64,000 nt of DNA from Diplocarpon mali (taxonomy: Eukaryota > Ascomycota > Leotiomycetes > Helotiales > Drepanopezizaceae), in the NCBI GenBank assembly GCA_024741835.1, contig JAENRP010000005.1, positions 13,444 to 77,443 on the forward strand, written 5' to 3'. This document shows positions 24,273 through 33,793 of this stretch, in pieces. Below the pieces are notes generated by a model. It had not been told where the DNA came from, did not search any database, and saw nothing but the letters and a program-made list of their open reading frames with translations. Within the stretch, counting starts at the first letter, position 1. Each line of letters opens with the position of its first letter. The position numbers and the translations under genes are program-made.

Positions 24273-26140
24273 TTATGCAGCAACGAAATCTCCATCAGTA
24301 ATGCATCCATGCGACGCATCACTTACGCACCTTCCATATTTCGCTAGCGTCCCCTTTGTGTACTTTAACGGCTTTGGCACAAACTCCCTCCTCCGCTTCA
24401 CCAGCTCCTCCTCATCAACCACCAAATCCAACACACGCTTCTCTGCATCAATAATCACCTCATCGCCATCTCTCACCAATCCGATTGGTCCACCTTCCTG
24501 GGCCTCAGGGACGATATGTCCTATCAAAAATCCGTGGCTTCCACCGCTGAAACGCCCATCGGTGATCAGAGCGACGTCGTTGCCGAGGCCGGCTCCCATT
24601 ATTGCCGATGAAGGCTTAAGCATCTCGGGCATACCTGGTCCACCCTTGGGACCCTCGTAACGAATCACGACAACAGTCTTCTCACCCTTCTTAATCTCAC
24701 CGCGTTCGAGAGCCTCGACAAAGAGGTCCTCAGCATCGTAGCACTTTGCCTTGCCAACGAACCTCAAGCCCTCCTTACCAGTGATCTTTCCTACTGATCC
24801 ACCGGGTGCAAGCGATCCGCGCAGAATTTGGATATGACCGGTCGGCTTGATAGGATTCGAGAAAGGACGGATGACTTCTTGGTCGGAGGGGAAGTCGGGC
24901 ACGGTTTCGAGGTTCTTGGCCAGAGTTTGGCCAGTGACAGTCATGCCGGAGCCGTCAATTACTCCTTCTTTCAGGAGGAACTTAAGCAGAGAGGGTGTAC
25001 CTCCAATGTTAAAGAGGTCGTGCATGACGTATTTGCCAGAGGGTTTGAGATCAGCAAGAAAGGGCGTGCGATCAGATACTGCTTGGAAGTCTTCGATGGT
25101 GAGCTTGACGCCCACGCTATCCGCAACAGCAATCAGATGAAGAACGGCGTTTGTGGATCCTCCGGTAATGTTGACGACTATCATGGCATTCTCGAATGCC
25201 TTCCGGGTCATGATGTCGCGGGGACGGATGTCTTCTTGCAGAAGTTTCTTGATTGCTCCTCCCGCTGCAAGGCATTCAAGATATTTGGCTTGTGATTGGG
25301 CTGGGTTGGAAGAAGAGCCTGGAAGGGACATGCCCATTACTTCGATAGCCGTAGCCATTGTATTGGCCGTATACATCCCTCCGCATGCTCCTTCTCCAGG
25401 ACAGGCGTGGTGAATAATATCATCTCTGATCTCTTCCGTGATCTCACCAGAAATAAATTGACCATAGGCTTGGAAAGCAGATACAATGTCTATTGGCGCG
25501 CCATTCTGTGTAACAGAGCAGCCGGGCTTGATCGATCCTCCGTAAACCATCAAGGAAGGGCGGTTGACTCTTCCCATAGCCATCATTACTCCTGGCATAT
25601 TCTTATCGCATCCAGGGATGGATATATTGGCATCGTACCATTGCCCCCCCATGACAGTCTCAATACTGTCTGCAATTAAATCTCTCGATTGAAGAGAGTA
25701 TCGCATCCCTTTTGTGCCCATGGAAATTCCATCAGAGACTCCAATGGTGTTGAATTGGTATCCAACCAAGCCCGCCCGTTCGACACCCTCCTTTACTCTG
25801 TGATTGAGATCCAGTAAATGCATATTGCATGGATTACCTGTGTACCATACTGACGATATTCCTACTTGTGCTTTGTTCTTCTTCTCATCTGTCAGACCGG
25901 TGGCGTAGAGCATAGCTTGGGAAGCTCCCTGGGACTTGGGCTGCGTGATAGTAGCGGATACTTTGTTGAGCCTTGGTTCGCCATCTTGTGATGCCCGTAG
26001 TAAGGAATTTGTGGAAATCGAACGACTAAGTAGTGTTAGGAAGTCTCGTAGATACTAGAGAAGACTGACATGTATTTTGAGGCTGCCTTCGAGGTGAGAA
26101 GTGAGGCGGTCGCCGTCTTCCTCAACCGAGGGAGCAACAT
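24273..26140 (-). CDS. ilv3: Dihydroxy-acid dehydratase, mitochondrial
   Basis: Catalyses dehydration of 2,3-dihydroxy-isovalerate and 2,3-dihydroxy-3-methylvalerate, the third common step of valine and isoleucine synthesis, in the mitochondrial matrix. Exon 1 is 26140-26070, exon 2 is 26025-24273, with a 44-nt intron. The product is 607 residues. The N-terminus [15 protein letters not shown] is Arg/Ser/Thr-rich without acidic residues, a typical targeting peptide. Iron-sulfur ligand motifs are present: NPCNMH (Cys near 90), GCDKNMPG (Cys near 163) and [12 protein letters not shown] (Cys near 238). The C-terminal signature [13 protein letters not shown] is intact. Length matches the family. 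The adjacent gene at 26778 diverges from it. No biosynthetic cluster genes lie beside it, so the plain housekeeping role is the default reading. Confidence 0.95.
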
Positions 26141-26777
26141 CTTCAACGTCTCTGCAAAGCTAGCGTGATAAACGCAGTCTTAGATGATGTAAACTTTTCC
26201 GATCACCTCCCAGTTTCAGAAAATGAATTTGGTGAGCTTCCCAAAAGCGTTCAGATGGGTAGAACGTGGATGGGAGAGATAAAAAATTTATCCAAATATA
26301 AAGCTTTCAACGCGATATCAGATCGCATTGCATCGGAGGTTGGCCCTAAGGTTCCCCATATTTCGATCCACATTGCCCAATCACAGAGCCTTTCCAATGT
26401 AGGTCTAGCTCCCCTGGTCCAAGCTGTTGCGGAGAAACACTTTGACGGTCACATGTGAAGCTTCACCTCCCCACTCACCTCGGCTTTGGTGGGGATGGAG
26501 TACGAAATTGAGCCAGGGGATCAGATGTACCTATGTGTAGGTGAATATGATATCATTCCTACTTTTTTGTGAATTCTTCTATAAGAAGTTGCTTTTTTCC
26601 AATCAATCACCACGCCCAAGGTATTGCTAGCACCATATCGCATCACAGCTCTAAAACCTGCATTGAGCTTTCCCGCGGCAGTCTCACTCTTTGTCAACAA
26701 ATGCCACGGTGCATAACGGGTGGAAACAACCGCCACTTTAACATCCTGCCTATCCAGAGTACTTGAATATAATCGCA
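26141..26777. promoter_or_regulatory. Divergent promoter region, ilv3 / small conserved protein
   Basis: 637 bases between two outward-facing start codons. A CCAAT motif occurs near 26378. I see no Leu3-type CCG-N4-CGG site. An open frame at 26165-26458 lacks an ATG start and is not convincing. Confidence 0.4.
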
Positions 26778-27436
26778 ATGGCCGCTCCAGCTGAACAAAC
26801 GCTTAAGGATCTCAGTGGTCAATGGGTCATGGTTGGTATCTCCTTGTCACCTACTGCTCCTCTTCCCAACTCTGCTCTCCTCAATATAAGTATTTTTCAC
26901 CTCCATACCAAATATCTAACATATTCTAGAACAAGACCCTCTCCGATGACACTGACGCTATCCTCGCGCTCCAAGGCATTGGCTGGCTAACACGTAAAGC
27001 TATCGGCCTCGCAACTGTCACTCTGCACGCAAAACAATACGTCGACGATTCATCCATCACGCATGTGGATATCGAGCAAACTGCCACAGGGGGTATGAAA
27101 GGCACGACTGAGCTGCGCATCCTCGACTGGACGGAACGCTTGCACAACGATCACGTCTTCGGTAACGTCTGCGGGAAGAACAGGTGGAGCTCATTCCAGG
27201 AGATCGATGATGCGTTCCTGAAAGATGGATGGTTGGAGGGAGAGGAAGAGGTTGCGGGTCCAAACGGTGAGAAGCATATTGAGAGCTGGGTGAAGAATGA
27301 AGACAAGGGTTGGACCGCACAGCAGATTTGGGGATTTGCTATCATTGATGGCAAGAGATATTATGCTAGACGAGTGGTTGTTCAGAAGGGTGATAAAACT
27401 CTCAAGGCCAGATTGGTATACAATTGGCAACCTTGA
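26778..27436 (+). CDS. Small conserved fungal protein, possibly lipocalin-like
   Basis: Exon 1 is 26778-26831 and exon 2 is 26930-27436. Phase 0 is kept across a 98-nt intron ending in TTCTAG, and the join gives GQWVMNKTLSDDTDAILALQ. The product is 186 residues without a signal peptide or membrane segment. The body alternates short beta-prone stretches (ITHVDIEQTA, TTELRILDWT) and ends RYYARRVVVQKGDK...LVYNW, as expected of a beta-barrel, calycin-like fold, but this is inference. I believe similar proteins occur widely in Pezizomycotina, but I cannot give a function. The donor GTTGGT is unusual, and the phase and protein continuity support it. Confidence 0.75.
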
Positions 27437-28086
27437 TGCTGGAGTTGAATTGCGATAATCGGAATGCGATGGCATGCTTGCAGGACGACAATCTTCAAGA
27501 CTAGTAAGTAGCAGATATCACTATCTTTCCGCATCGAACATGCCTTAGGTACCCACAATATTTCTTTCTTTCGATGCGGCTCATACTGCTTGAACCTAAT
27601 GGTAATATAAGTGCCAAGCTTTATACAGAAGTTGATGTGGACTCCTGCATCTATGTTTCAACCTCGGCCTGGGCCACAGTCAATCAAGCAATATCGGCAC
27701 AGGCCAAATAAGCGAGCTACTTCGTTCTTCATCGCAGGCGTAATGAAAGCCGCATGAGAGTAAAGGCACCTCCCCACCTAACCTTGCAAACGCACATGAA
27801 ACTCCCCTCCCCCGCCTCACAGAGGTGATTTTCTTTCAAGCGGGCTTTGTTCGGCCTGCGACGAAATAACAATGCTAGCTCCTCGCATGTCCTAGCTCCC
27901 CAAGCTTTTCAGCTCCAGTCATATTCAGAAATGTACAACAGAATGTTAAACACTTTCGCACTCTACCGATCAATTCACCCACCGAAAGCCGAAAGCCTCC
28001 TAGTATCATAGCATCAGTTCTCACCCTCTAAGCTACGAAGTTCGATTTGGCCAAACCAGTCTCCTTCTGCAGCCCACCCATAGCGG
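27437..28086. other. Intergenic between two convergent genes
   Basis: Holds the 3' ends of the small conserved gene and of the RNase T2 gene, and a 140-bp MITE-like element (27727-27866). Nothing else is supported. Confidence 0.6.
27727..27866 (-). mobile_element. MITE-like element, copy C (140 bp)
   Basis: The left end CTTCATCGCAGGC matches the right end GGCCTGCGACGAA in inverted orientation. The interior (CACCTAACCTTGCAAACGCACATGAA) is the reverse of the block shared with copy A. It is the longest copy and is GC-richer than the others, perhaps because it escaped the mutation seen in the AT-rich region. Confidence 0.65.
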
Positions 28087-29055
28087 TTATTTGGGTAAAT
28101 ACCTAATGCCTCTCTCCGGGCAGCCCCCACGTCCACTCTTTCCCACCGGCTCCGTCGCAATAAATTCTCCGCCCTGCAGACTGCCCTTGACATTGAAGCT
28201 ATACCACGCCTGGTTAATCACGCGTCCTCTACATCCAATCACCACGTCCTGCCCTGTCACCGCTTTCAATGCATCCAGAATCTCGGCCCTGGTATAAGTC
28301 TTTCCCCAGACCGGCACGATGCCCTTCGCAGCCAGCGCTTTATACGTATCCAGCTCCTTGAACAGCGCCACAGCCCGCGTGAAGTAATCCACGACCTCCG
28401 AGCCAGGGGTGTACGAAGAATAGCAGCCGGGAGCGAGGGTGTTGACGCATGTGCCGTGTTTATTCCACTCGTGTTCCCAGAATGAATCTGGACTGCCACG
28501 GTTGGGCAGCCAATAAGTTTTCATGTACTCTAGCAGAGAGGGCTCGTTGTTTGAGGTGGAGAAGGAGGAGGAAGAGGAAGATAGGATGGCGGTTATGTTG
28601 TGGTACATAGGCGCTTGAGTGCAAAACGTGGGGTATGAGCCATCGCACAGATCTGGCCTATGTTCCACCGTATTAACCATCCATACCTACTTAGGTGTAT
28701 GTAGTGGTGAGGAGCAGAAGGGGATATACCAAAGACCATGCAGCGTCCAGCTATCACTCGGCCCAATACTTGGCCCCGTGTCCCAAAACTGTGTCTGTAG
28801 TAGCTGGCCACCCGGGTAAATGAAGCAACACGAATCTGGGAAGGCGGTGCTGTTGTGGCATGAGGTTGGGCTGTTGATTGGGCAAGTGTGTTCGAAGTTG
28901 CTGACTCCGACACCTGCTTGGAGCGAGTTCACAGGGGGGAATGGAGACTGTGACTGAGGGCTAGAGATGGAGAACGGTTGGCGAGATTGAGAGAGGAGTG
29001 GGACTTGTGAGAGCAGGCCGCTGGCGAAAGAGGAGAGGGAGCGGAGTGATGGCAT
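28087..29055 (-). CDS. Secreted ribonuclease T2
   Basis: Endoribonuclease that cuts single-stranded RNA through a 2',3'-cyclic phosphate. Exon 1 is 29055-28730 and exon 2 is 28657-28087. The intron (72 nt) splits the Trp codon of the first active-site motif. The product is 298 residues. The N-terminus (SLRSLSSFASGLLSQVPLLS) is a plausible though weakly hydrophobic signal sequence. The two conserved active-site segments are present: WTLHGLWPDLCDGSY (His near 106) and FWEHEWNKHGTC (His171, Glu172, His176 approximately). Cysteines suitable for disulfides occur throughout (CPINSPTSC, SCCF, CPERG). It lies tail-to-tail with the small conserved gene. It is intact. Confidence 0.93.
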
Positions 29056-31227
29056 CTTTGGTGCGTTCCTCTTGTTTTGCAGCTCGAGATTCCAGGATCG
29101 GGAGTTATTCCCTTAACGATAAAGATAGATGAGTAATGATGCTTGAGAGATGGGCTAAAGCGGTTGTGATGTTGACTTTGACATGCCAAGTGACGCGGTT
29201 CGCATGTGGGGCAGTCTCCTGACTGGAATGTCGCGGAGACGCGGGATCCTGGTAGGTATAGGCTGGGCCTCACTAACTTTAATATCCCTTTTAAGAAGTG
29301 AGGCAGTGTTTTGACCAAGTATTTTCTCAACGCAGGGAAGGAGATCCCAATTAATTCAAGTTTTATCACGTTTTTGGAAACGCTCCTGGCGCCGTTTTTG
29401 TCTTGAGTAAATTCTTGATTATCCTACAGCCGGCTTCGTTCAATCATGACGAATTTAGAGAGGTCTCAATTTGCATTATTTTACACCTATACTATAGCAC
29501 GTCTGGCTAGTTAAAAGTGTTGCCCACAACTAGCACATTTGAACATAAAGGTACTTTTAAGAAATTTTGGAAAATACTCCAGGGAATAATCAAAAAACTT
29601 CCTCTCATTCTGTAACGGACGATTTTGTTTTCTCGCTTATTTATACCCCTGAAACTGCATAAGAATAAATATGCCTTTAGTTCCGCCCCTACTTTTCTTA
29701 TACTCTCTCTCAACGACTTGCAGACAGTTCTTGGAATACCACTTCTACTAATTATTTTTCTTGGTTGTCCAATTATTATTTAGGCATCATGGGATCAATT
29801 TTCGTAGTGATAACAATTTCGGCAACTACATGCGTCAAGAAACTTGTTTCAACGGTATATAAGGTGATCAGAAAATATAGTGGCATACAACACGAGGATT
29901 TTCAGTGATTATGACTGCTCATATAAAATCTTGGATCTTATTATAGTATATTTCAAATAATTTAAATTCATATTGTAAGCCGCTAATTATAATTCAAGTT
30001 CATGTCTAGGATGCTTATATTTGCTTTTACTACGCAACTTTAACTTAGCCACGCTTATCCCCTAAGCTTTCTGAAGCTAACAATAGCGTGGCTAATTTAT
30101 CAAAAACAGGAGCACAACGTTAACGGGCGTAGGCCGACTACTCCAAGCGTAGGCAAAGTTGGGCATTCTTGCAGCACGCTGCCAGTACTGACTCTACAAA
30201 AGTTGACTCTTTATACCTGCGCACAAGAACAAATCTAGATGCTACTGCTTATTCAGATTTCAGAATAGCATTCTTTCGTATATGCAGGTACTCCTATCAA
30301 AGCAGGAAGGGGTTTCTCCGTGAGTGGAATTAATCTGACTTTTCAAGTAGACGCTGCAAACTCTGGAACAAGAGCACTGTCGAAGATACCAACAGAAGAG
30401 GTCTTAAGTAATTGTCTCTCCCTGCTGGAAAATTTCCATTACTCGGCTTTCGTAGCAGAATCCGTGATGACTTATGATTTGATAGCAAAGACAGATATAG
30501 CGAGGATGTGTTTTCAAATTGGGGATTTTCTAGATTTGGCGGTTACTATAAGAAACTTAATACAAGTGTCTTTTCAAGTCTTGAAAGTACCCCGGGACCA
30601 TAGTCATAGAATCTCTCAATTATGATCTTTTGTTTTAAGCTTGCCATTAGAGAGCATATTTAAAGTATAGAACCAGAACAGATTTCAAGATAAGTTCTTA
30701 TTTTGGACTAGTACAAGAAATACAAGAATTATAGCCAGTAACAAGTCTATTACAAGGCAATGGTGATATCCAAAGAGCTCTATTGTGAGAGTGCTCGAAA
30801 CCCGCTTACCAGGCAAAGGTTATGCCTATTATAATTTTTACTTGTGAGCTGTACAGCACTAAGCCTTAAAAGCGAAGCAGTTTTTATCTCTTCTAACTTA
30901 CCACAGAAATCGTAGGGACAGATGGATAAGCCCACATCTGTAGCCCACTGAGAAAAGTGAGTACGAAGTAGTACGGTAGTATTCCCTTCGGCAAGGATCC
31001 TGTGACCCTGAATATTTTGCTTTGGTTGTGGTTTCTTGGCGAGGAATCCACTATTTGTTAAGGAGTATTGTCTCCTTAATAAAGGAACTTAATGCCCAAA
31101 TTAATGCACAAACTAATCAGCTCGATTAGATTTTGTTAGAAATAGCATAAATCACTATAATCTATAATAAACGGATGATATAGAAGCCGTACGGAGTAGG
31201 GGTACAGATAATTCGATTTATTTCCTT

Positions 31228-31339
31228 CTTTGTTGCAGGCCAAATAAACAGCACATTAGCGCGTGTACAAGGGTGCATTTCAGTGGATCTGCCAGGTTAG
31301 ACATACTCTCATATGGTGTTCGTTTAGTCTGCGACAAAG
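31228..31339 (+). mobile_element. MITE-like element, copy E (112 bp)
   Basis: The left end CTTTGTTGCAGGCCAAATAA pairs with the right end TTTAGTCTGCGACAAAG. The left-hand interior (ACAGCACATTAGCG) matches copy D read in reverse. The right-hand interior (CATATGGTGTTCGTTT) matches copy A. No clear target duplication. Confidence 0.8.
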
Positions 31340-32133
31340 CATATGCTTCTCAGCTTAGCTGTGCCCAGCATTTACAAAACTCCAATTGATTTAAGTTAGT
31401 TACCGAATAGAGTCTCTTGGTAGATCCCAAGGGGCTCAATTGGCTTATTTCCAAACATGTTTCTGTGCTCTGTTTAAGCTTAAGTTTTGAATTTTTCATC
31501 ACAAGGTTAAATAGCCGACCTAATCTGAATCTAACATATATACTTATAATATAAGTGGTACTCAAGTTTTCAATATAATAATTGACCTGGGGAACTTGGC
31601 AGTCAGCCATGACTGAATTCTTGATGTTCAATACTCACGGTTATTTTAACTCAAGTATAGTAGATTTCGAAACCTCTAAATCGCAGTATCTAGTGAAAAG
31701 TGCTTTAGGGTAGTTTTCTAAATTATAAATACTTAAGGTCGAATAGCCAAATTGCGTTCTTGTATGCGATCTAATATACTTGAAAAAAACATGAAGTAAC
31801 CCACTTTTGTCTTAAAAAGTTTTCGAACGTTTAATATGCCTCGCTTGCTCTTCTAGGTAGACAGAATCCATACCTTTCACCCTTGATTTGATCTACTGTA
31901 CTTGAAAATAAAAGATCGCGAGTAGGTCTTAAACATGTCAAGTCTTGCATTAGGAGCAGAGACACTACAGATAATAGCAGGGTAGAGCAATTCCGCTTCT
32001 GCTTCTATAAAATTATTAGAGGTCAAAAAAACTATGCTAATTGGCATTTTCTCTAGTACCTCCACATTCCCAAAATCCCAGTAGACTTATTAAATAGAAG
32101 ATACCCTTAAACTTACAATAAACACAAATTCTG

Positions 32134-32380
32134 TGTTGCAGGTATGCCCGTCACATGTTTGTCACATGATCTGTCACATGACACATCATACAAATGATAT
32201 GTAATATGACTTGCCACATGACTTAGCGGCTTCGCTAAGAAGCCCGCTTACCTTAAATAGCTCTTAGTTAGAGAGCTCTCATGAATCAAGACATCTAACA
32301 TCGTCGTTTGCACCTCATACTTCTTCGTGCCCTCTTCTAGTTTACTATCAAGTTTACTATCAGAGAACCTCCTTGCTACA
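32134..32380. mobile_element. Solo LTR of a retrotransposon (247 bp)
   Basis: Starts TGTTGCAGGTATG and ends CCTTGCTACA, so it has the TG...CA ends of an LTR. It is flanked on both sides by the same five bases TTCTG (32129-32133 and 32381-32385), a perfect target-site duplication. Inside are several GTCACATG units near the left end and TTAAATAG, a TATA-like box, near 32255. No internal retrotransposon sequence adjoins it, so it was probably left behind by recombination between two LTRs. The size fits a Copia-type LTR, which is an inference. Confidence 0.85.
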
Positions 32381-32559
32381 TTCTGTCTTACTTAGTCATA
32401 TGCCAGATCAACAATATCTTTATATTCTTTGAATGGAGGTGTAAAACGCGTTCTTTAGGTTTTTATGATTCTATGTATTAAGCCAAGATCTAATAGCTTG
32501 TTCACTGACTCTTTTGCTTAGAACTTGCTAAGAGTCGGTGAACCAGCTGTTAGTATAGA

Positions 32560-32673
32560 CTTCGTCGCAGGCCAAACAAGTACTATATAAAAGTACGATG
32601 TAACTTGGCAAGCCCACTCTAAATCACCCCTGCAAACAACGCTAATGTGGTGTTTATTTAGCCTGCAACAAAG
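32560..32673 (-). mobile_element. MITE-like element, copy D (114 bp)
   Basis: The left end CTTCGTCGCAGGCCAAACAA pairs with the right end TTTAGCCTGCAACAAAG. Read on the minus strand it aligns along its whole length with copies A and E (AAACACCACATTAGCG, then GTGGGCTTGCCAAG). Non-coding. Confidence 0.8.
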
Positions 32674-33076
32674 CAGCAAACCAACAAAGTACAAAGTCCT
32701 TATTTGCACGCCGAATACTGTGATACAGCAGTTTATTATTTTAACCTGTCAGTAGCAGTGAATAGAAGTGAGGGGCGTTTTAATTAAAAGAGTAGTAGTG
32801 CGCCAGCCCCTGCTTGTAATAATATATGGATACAAATAGAATTTAACTGCAAGAGAATTTTGAAAGACTTGGTTTACATATGGAGCTGTCCTCTACCTAG
32901 AAGCGATTTTAGTGAGTCTCACTACATTTTATGAGGAGAATTAAGTACAATCATAAAGAATCACAATATTACAGCATTCCATGATACTACTCAAACAAGT
33001 TAAGCGTCCTAACCTATTCATTTAATCCCTGCGGACAGGATTAAGTAATTAAACGCATTACTCAATTATTCTTATC

Positions 33077-33117
33077 GGGGACGGTACATCAAAGCCGGGG
33101 CAGAACCCATATAAAAG
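33077..33117 (+). promoter_or_regulatory. Promoter-like relic, copy 2
   Basis: GGACGGTACATCAAAGCCGGGGCAG resembles 20487-20520 and runs straight into ATATAAAAGG and GGATTCTAACC. The next ATG (33164) opens a frame of only about 20 codons. It seems to be the 5' end of a decayed gene related to the one whose remains lie near 20.5 kb. Confidence 0.4.
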
Positions 33118-33454
33118 GAAGGATTCTAACCACTCAGAAGAGCAAGCGAGGCATACCCAACGTCATGGAACCCCATAAAGAAAACAAAAGGGTTTTACCT
33201 CATGTATATCTCAAGTGTAATAGGTAGCATGAAAAACCAGGTTTTTTTTAGAAGAAAAACTATATGGCTTCTATCGTTTATACTCGAAATTACTTTTCTC
33301 AAGGGTGCTTAATTATACAATGCGATTCATAGGTCACTAGATCAACTGTACACGAGATAAAAAGAATCTAAGTACAACAATATAGCATACGTAAGTATAT
33401 TAAACCTCGTAAATCTACTGGAAATCAACCTCGCACATGCTAACATATTGTTTC

Positions 33455-33579
33455 CCCTGTCGCAGGCCAAACAATTACCGTATTAGCTTGTTTTCAAGGG
33501 TGTATATGATGCGTTTAAAAGGTTTAATCAAATTTCATATAGTATTCACCATATAGGAAGTATTTGGCCTGCGCCAAAG
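33455..33579 (+). mobile_element. MITE-like element, copy F (125 bp)
   Basis: The left end CCCTGTCGCAGGCCAAACAA pairs with the right end TATTTGGCCTGCGCCAAAG. The interior CGTATTAGCTTG...CAAGGGTG matches copy E. It lies about 215 bases upstream of the second tyrosinase and therefore may be part of its promoter region. Confidence 0.75.
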
Positions 33580-33697
33580 GACTCGTTATTGGAGTTTTAA
33601 TAAGCCGGATCCCTATGTCAACCTTTTTTATTCGCTATGTCATGACCCTGCACATTTCAGCTGGCACTATCTAGAAATCCAAAGCATATTCACAAGG

Positions 33698-33703
33698 TAT
33701 AAA
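33698..33703 (+). promoter_or_regulatory. TATA box of tyrosinase 2
   Basis: TATAAA about 90 bases before the ATG at 33794, a plausible spacing for a fungal core promoter. Confidence 0.5.
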
Positions 33704-33793
33704 GGTATAACATTTTCTACTTTTTGAGATTATTTGCCCTCCAGGACTGTACATATCTTTGTTGCTCAACAATCATTCTATTGCTCTCTCAAC

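Larger units (their letters stand above)
29056..33793. other. AT-rich, repeat-decayed intergenic region
   Basis: From about 29.4 kb this is AT-rich and full of stops. It contains three MITE-like copies (31228, 32560, 33455), a solo LTR (32134-32380) and a promoter-like relic (33077). An open stretch at 30320-30625 (plus) encodes about 100 protein-like residues, but it starts at GTG and has no recognised relative, so it is likely a fragment. Long frames elsewhere (29507-29713, 31350-31631, 31877-32065, all minus) are AT-biased and unrecognised. Confidence 0.55.

Noticed and set aside
24273..29055. Secondary-metabolite cluster with a resistance-type dihydroxy-acid dehydratase
   Set aside because: No synthase, cyclase, P450 or transporter lies nearby, and the enzyme looks like a normal mitochondrial Ilv3.
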